Part shown: positions 18,958-21,428 of the stretch, in pieces | Position numbering within the stretch: position 1 is the first letter of the stretch | Layout of the letters: each line of letters opens with the position of its first letter | Source: a virus | Virus record (IMG/VR): IMGVR_UViG_3300027797_001023 | Coordinates: 1 to 21,428 of that record | DNA: 21,428 nucleotides | Strand: one strand, 5' to 3' | The notes under the pieces: model-generated | The model's database searches: none | What the model was told of the DNA's origin: nothing | The model's input: the letters and a program-made list of their open reading frames with translations, nothing else | Position numbers and translations under genes: made by a program

Positions 18958-21428
18958 GCGATACTGGAAGCATTTTATTAAGAAGAGGGCCTACAACAGA
19001 TAGGCTAGCGTTTGTTCCTTTGGATGGCGAGATCATTTATGATAGTGATCTTAAAAAGGTATATGTAGGTGACGGTGAAATCTACGGTGGCAATGCTGTT
19101 ACGTTTGGCGGCACCACTAGTAATGTATATTATGTAACATCTGAAGGCAAAGACAATGATGTAAGTCATGACGGAACCAGTATAGATAGAGCGTTCGCAT
19201 CAGTTAAAAAAGCCTGTGAAGTAGCAGGCGCTGGTGTACAATATGCAAATGCCACATACCTAATAACACAAAATAAAAGCTGGTTGGTTACAGAAATGTA
19301 TCAATGGATGCTTTATCAAAAAGCAAATAGCACTAATGGATTTACTCCAAATTCAGTATTTGATCAAACAGCAACATTAAGAGATGCAAACTATATTGTT
19401 GATGCTGTCATATATGATTTATCACGCAATGGTAATTTTAGAACAGTTGCTTCTACGTTAACATACTTTAAACAAGATGCCGTTAATACTTTTTATAATA
19501 CTGACACTGCGGCAGCAATGCCGTACATTATATCATCGTTAACGTATTTAAGAAGCCTAATACTAACAGTTATTACCAATACTGCACCAGCACAAAACTA
19601 TCAAAGTTTAAACAATGTTGGTAGTCCCATAACACAATTAATTGATTTAACTAAGACTGCTGAGACTGGTGCTAATGCTTACATCACAAATTTATTCAAT
19701 ATATTATTACCCGCTCTAACAGCACAGTCAACAGCATCAATACCAACAGCAACTACTGGAGTCAATGCCACAATCTATGTAAAAACTGGAACATATTCTG
19801 AACAGCTACCAATTATAGTTCCTGAGAATACGGCCATTTTGGGTGACAGTATTCGCAACACATTTATACAACCTAAAACTGGTCTAAGTGATGATGGCGT
19901 GACTGCAAACAATCTTAGTAAGATGTTTTTAGTAAGTGATGGTGCAATATTAAAAAATATAACAGTAAAAGGCATGACTGGGTTTACACCAAATCCAGCG
20001 AGTCCAACAAATATTAACACAGCAACTATTGGAGGCATATTTGTAGCGTTCAATCCAGCAAGTCCTATTATTAATAAAAGTCCATACATTATTGAATGTA
20101 GTAGTTTTAGTTCAGGCGGCATTGGCGTAGTAGTTGACGGCACAGTACATAGATCTGGAAACAAGAGCATGGTGTTCCACGGCTATACCAATATCAATGA
20201 TGATGGAATAGGTTTTTGGATCAAAGATGCAGGGCGAGCAGAAATTGTAAGTTGTTTCACATATTATTGTTACATAGGTTATGTTGCCAGCGGCGGCGGC
20301 ATCATACGAAGTCTAAACGGCAATAACAGTTATGGCACATACGGTGCCATTAGTTACGGCAACGATTCAACTGAAACAACAGTGGGCGGTTCTCTCTACG
20401 GTACTCAGTTACTTTACGATACTGATTTCTCAGTGGGCACTATTGCTGTTGGTAATACCATTACTGGTGCAACTAGTGGTGCAACTGGTACAGTACTAAG
20501 TGTTGTTGCAGTTTATAGTAAAATACACTACAAGGCAATAAGTGGCACATTTACAGCGGGTGAAACAATTAGTAATGGTGCTGGAGCAAGTACAAAAATC
20601 AAAGCGGGTAGTGTAACAGGACAGTTTGGATTTACCTTGTATGTTAACAATTTAACACCAGTTCCTAAAGCTGGTGGATCAATTGAATTTGTCACAGGTG
20701 ATACTGGTACATATGTTATTCAAAGTGTAAGCGGATATGATCCAGCTACTGGCCAAGCTATTATTGTTCTAGCCAATGAAAAACCCACAGCAAGCAACGA
20801 TGGCGTATCCATACGTATACGTTATAGATATAGCAGTTGTCGAATAACTGGACACGACTTTTTAAGTATTGGCACTGGCGGTACGGCAACTACTAACTAT
20901 CCTTTCATTCCAATCACACCCCCAAGTCAAGGCAACGAAATTATTGAAGAAGCTACTGGTCGTGTTTACTATATTAGCACAGACCAAGATGGCAATTTTA
21001 GAGTAGGTAACTATTTTAGAATTAATCAAAGTACTGGGGTCGCCACACTTAACACAAGTGCATTTGATCTAAGCGGATTAAACACACTTAACGTTGCGGC
21101 ATTGGGTGGTATTGTTGGTGAAACAATTAACGAATTCAGTAGCGATCCTTTATTGAGTGGTGACAGTAATTTGGCAGTGCCTACAGAATTTGCTGTGAGA
21201 AATTACTTTACACAAATATCAACTAATGTAGTACCAGCAACCACTAACACATACAATTTGGGTAGTACAACTAAAAACTGGAATAACTTATATGTTACCA
21301 CCATAAATGGAACTACTTTAAATGTTACATCACTAAATCTTGGCAGTAGTCTAATATTTGAAGGTGCAACAGCTGATGCATTTGAAACAACTCTACACGT
21401 AACTGACCCTACAGCAGATCGCACATTA
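18954..21428 (+). CDS. Large tail adhesin with tropism-type N-domain (3' end outside window)
   Basis: The frame opens at the ATG overlapping the previous TGA and stays open for 825 codons to the window edge. Residues about 6-45 (ILLRRGPTTDRLAF, DGEIIYDSD, KVYVGDG) match the N-domain of tropism-determinant fibres, as in the spike at 11298. Next is a YYVTSEGKDND segment, then a large beta-helix-like region (TIYVKTGTYSEQLPI and VPENTAILGD, about 265-287). Two similar modules, TITGATSGATGTV (about 502-514) and FTAGETISNGAGAST (about 530-544), follow, then YYISTDQDGNFRVGNYF (about 675-691). The end, NTYNLGSTTKNWNNLYV, is a module often found before intramolecular chaperone domains. It is probably a long tail-fibre-like protein determining host binding. 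Confidence 0.85.
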   Translation, partial: MSDTGSILLRRGPTTDRLAFVPLDGEIIYDSDLKKVYVGDGEIYGGNAVTFGGTTSNVYYVTSEGKDNDVSHDGTSIDRAFASVKKACEVAGAGVQYANATYLITQNKSWLVTEMYQWMLYQKANSTNGFTPNSVFDQTATLRDANYIVDAVIYDLSRNGNFRTVASTLTYFKQDAVNTFYNTDTAAAMPYIISSLTYLRSLILTVITNTAPAQNYQSLNNVGSPITQLIDLTKTAETGANAYITNLFNILLPALTAQSTASIPTATTGVNATIYVKTGTYSEQLPIIVPENTAILGDSIRNTFIQPKTGLSDDGVTANNLSKMFLVSDGAILKNITVKGMTGFTPNPASPTNINTATIGGIFVAFNPASPIINKSPYIIECSSFSSGGIGVVVDGTVHRSGNKSMVFHGYTNINDDGIGFWIKDAGRAEIVSCFTYYCYIGYVASGGGIIRSLNGNNSYGTYGAISYGNDSTETTVGGSLYGTQLLYDTDFSVGTIAVGNTITGATSGATGTVLSVVAVYSKIHYKAISGTFTAGETISNGAGASTKIKAGSVTGQFGFTLYVNNLTPVPKAGGSIEFVTGDTGTYVIQSVSGYDPATGQAIIVLANEKPTASNDGVSIRIRYRYSSCRITGHDFLSIGTGGTATTNYPFIPITPPSQGNEIIEEATGRVYYISTDQDGNFRVGNYFRINQSTGVATLNTSAFDLSGLNTLNVAALGGIVGETINEFSSDPLLSGDSNLAVPTEFAVRNYFTQISTNVVPATTNTYNLGSTTKNWNNLYVTTINGTTLNVTSLNLGSSLIFEGATADAFETTLHVTDPTADRTL

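Noticed and set aside
19775-20170. Reverse-strand 131-codon frame inside the giant adhesin
   Set aside because: It is antisense to a repetitive Thr/Ala/Gly-rich gene, with no promoter or ribosome site; such frames arise by composition.
1-21428. tRNA genes, CRISPR arrays, insertion sequences or integrase sites
   Set aside because: Reading both strands I saw no cloverleaf with a plausible anticodon arm, no regular spaced repeats, no transposase motif and no integrase; coding density leaves little space.

Overview
The window looks like part of the genome of a T4-like (contractile-tailed) bacteriophage, most like the marine T4-type myoviruses. I see two adhesin-type tail proteins, a class Ia ribonucleotide reductase module with its glutaredoxin, tightly packed genes with 1-14 base overlaps, and gene starts preceded by boxes matching the T4 late promoter TATAAATA. 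Classic sigma70 promoters (TTGACA/TTGCTT, 17-base spacer, TATAAT-like) stand before other genes. Lipid-A-type and fatty-acid functions point to a Gram-negative host. I see no tRNA, rRNA, CRISPR array or insertion sequence. Naming the phage or host would be a guess.

Layout. (1) 1-2768: genes for envelope or nucleotide chemistry: a LpxH-like metallophosphoesterase (cut by the window start), a family 2 glycosyltransferase, a reverse-strand 5'-nucleotidase and a small fatty-acid desaturase, closed by a bidirectional terminator. (2) 2829-4074, reverse strand: a conserved hypothetical protein, an alpha/beta hydrolase and two microproteins, under repeated early-type promoter and leader modules. (3) 4229-6463: three overlapping genes, including a predicted polymerase-beta-like nucleotidyltransferase and a ligase-like protein. 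The latter two have N-termini resembling T4 capsid-targeting and prohead-protease sites. (4) 6498-8316: a self-contained, apparently highly expressed small-protein unit and three small genes, one resembling an XhlA-type membrane protein. (5) 8350-10543: three overlapping genes for acidic, Ala/Pro-rich, probably virion or core proteins. (6) 10576-11271: a PD-(D/E)XK nuclease with its own sigma70 promoter. (7) 11298-12890: a pectate-lyase-fold tail spike, followed by a hypothetical gene. (8) 13331-18582: nrdA, a class II aldolase-like gene, a hypothetical gene, nrdB, glutaredoxin and a small beta-rich protein. (9) 18601-21428: a small unknown protein and a very large adhesin running off the window.

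How the parts fit: the reductase, glutaredoxin and nucleotidase would manage deoxynucleotide supply. The nuclease and the nucleotidyltransferase/ligase-like pair act on nucleic acids or nucleotides. The spike and adhesin recognise the host surface, and the first region may remodel the host envelope. The most intriguing points are the nucleotidyltransferase/ligase-like pair with candidate capsid-packaging N-termini, promoters placed so that the mRNA would begin at the start codon, and the aldolase inside the reductase operon.
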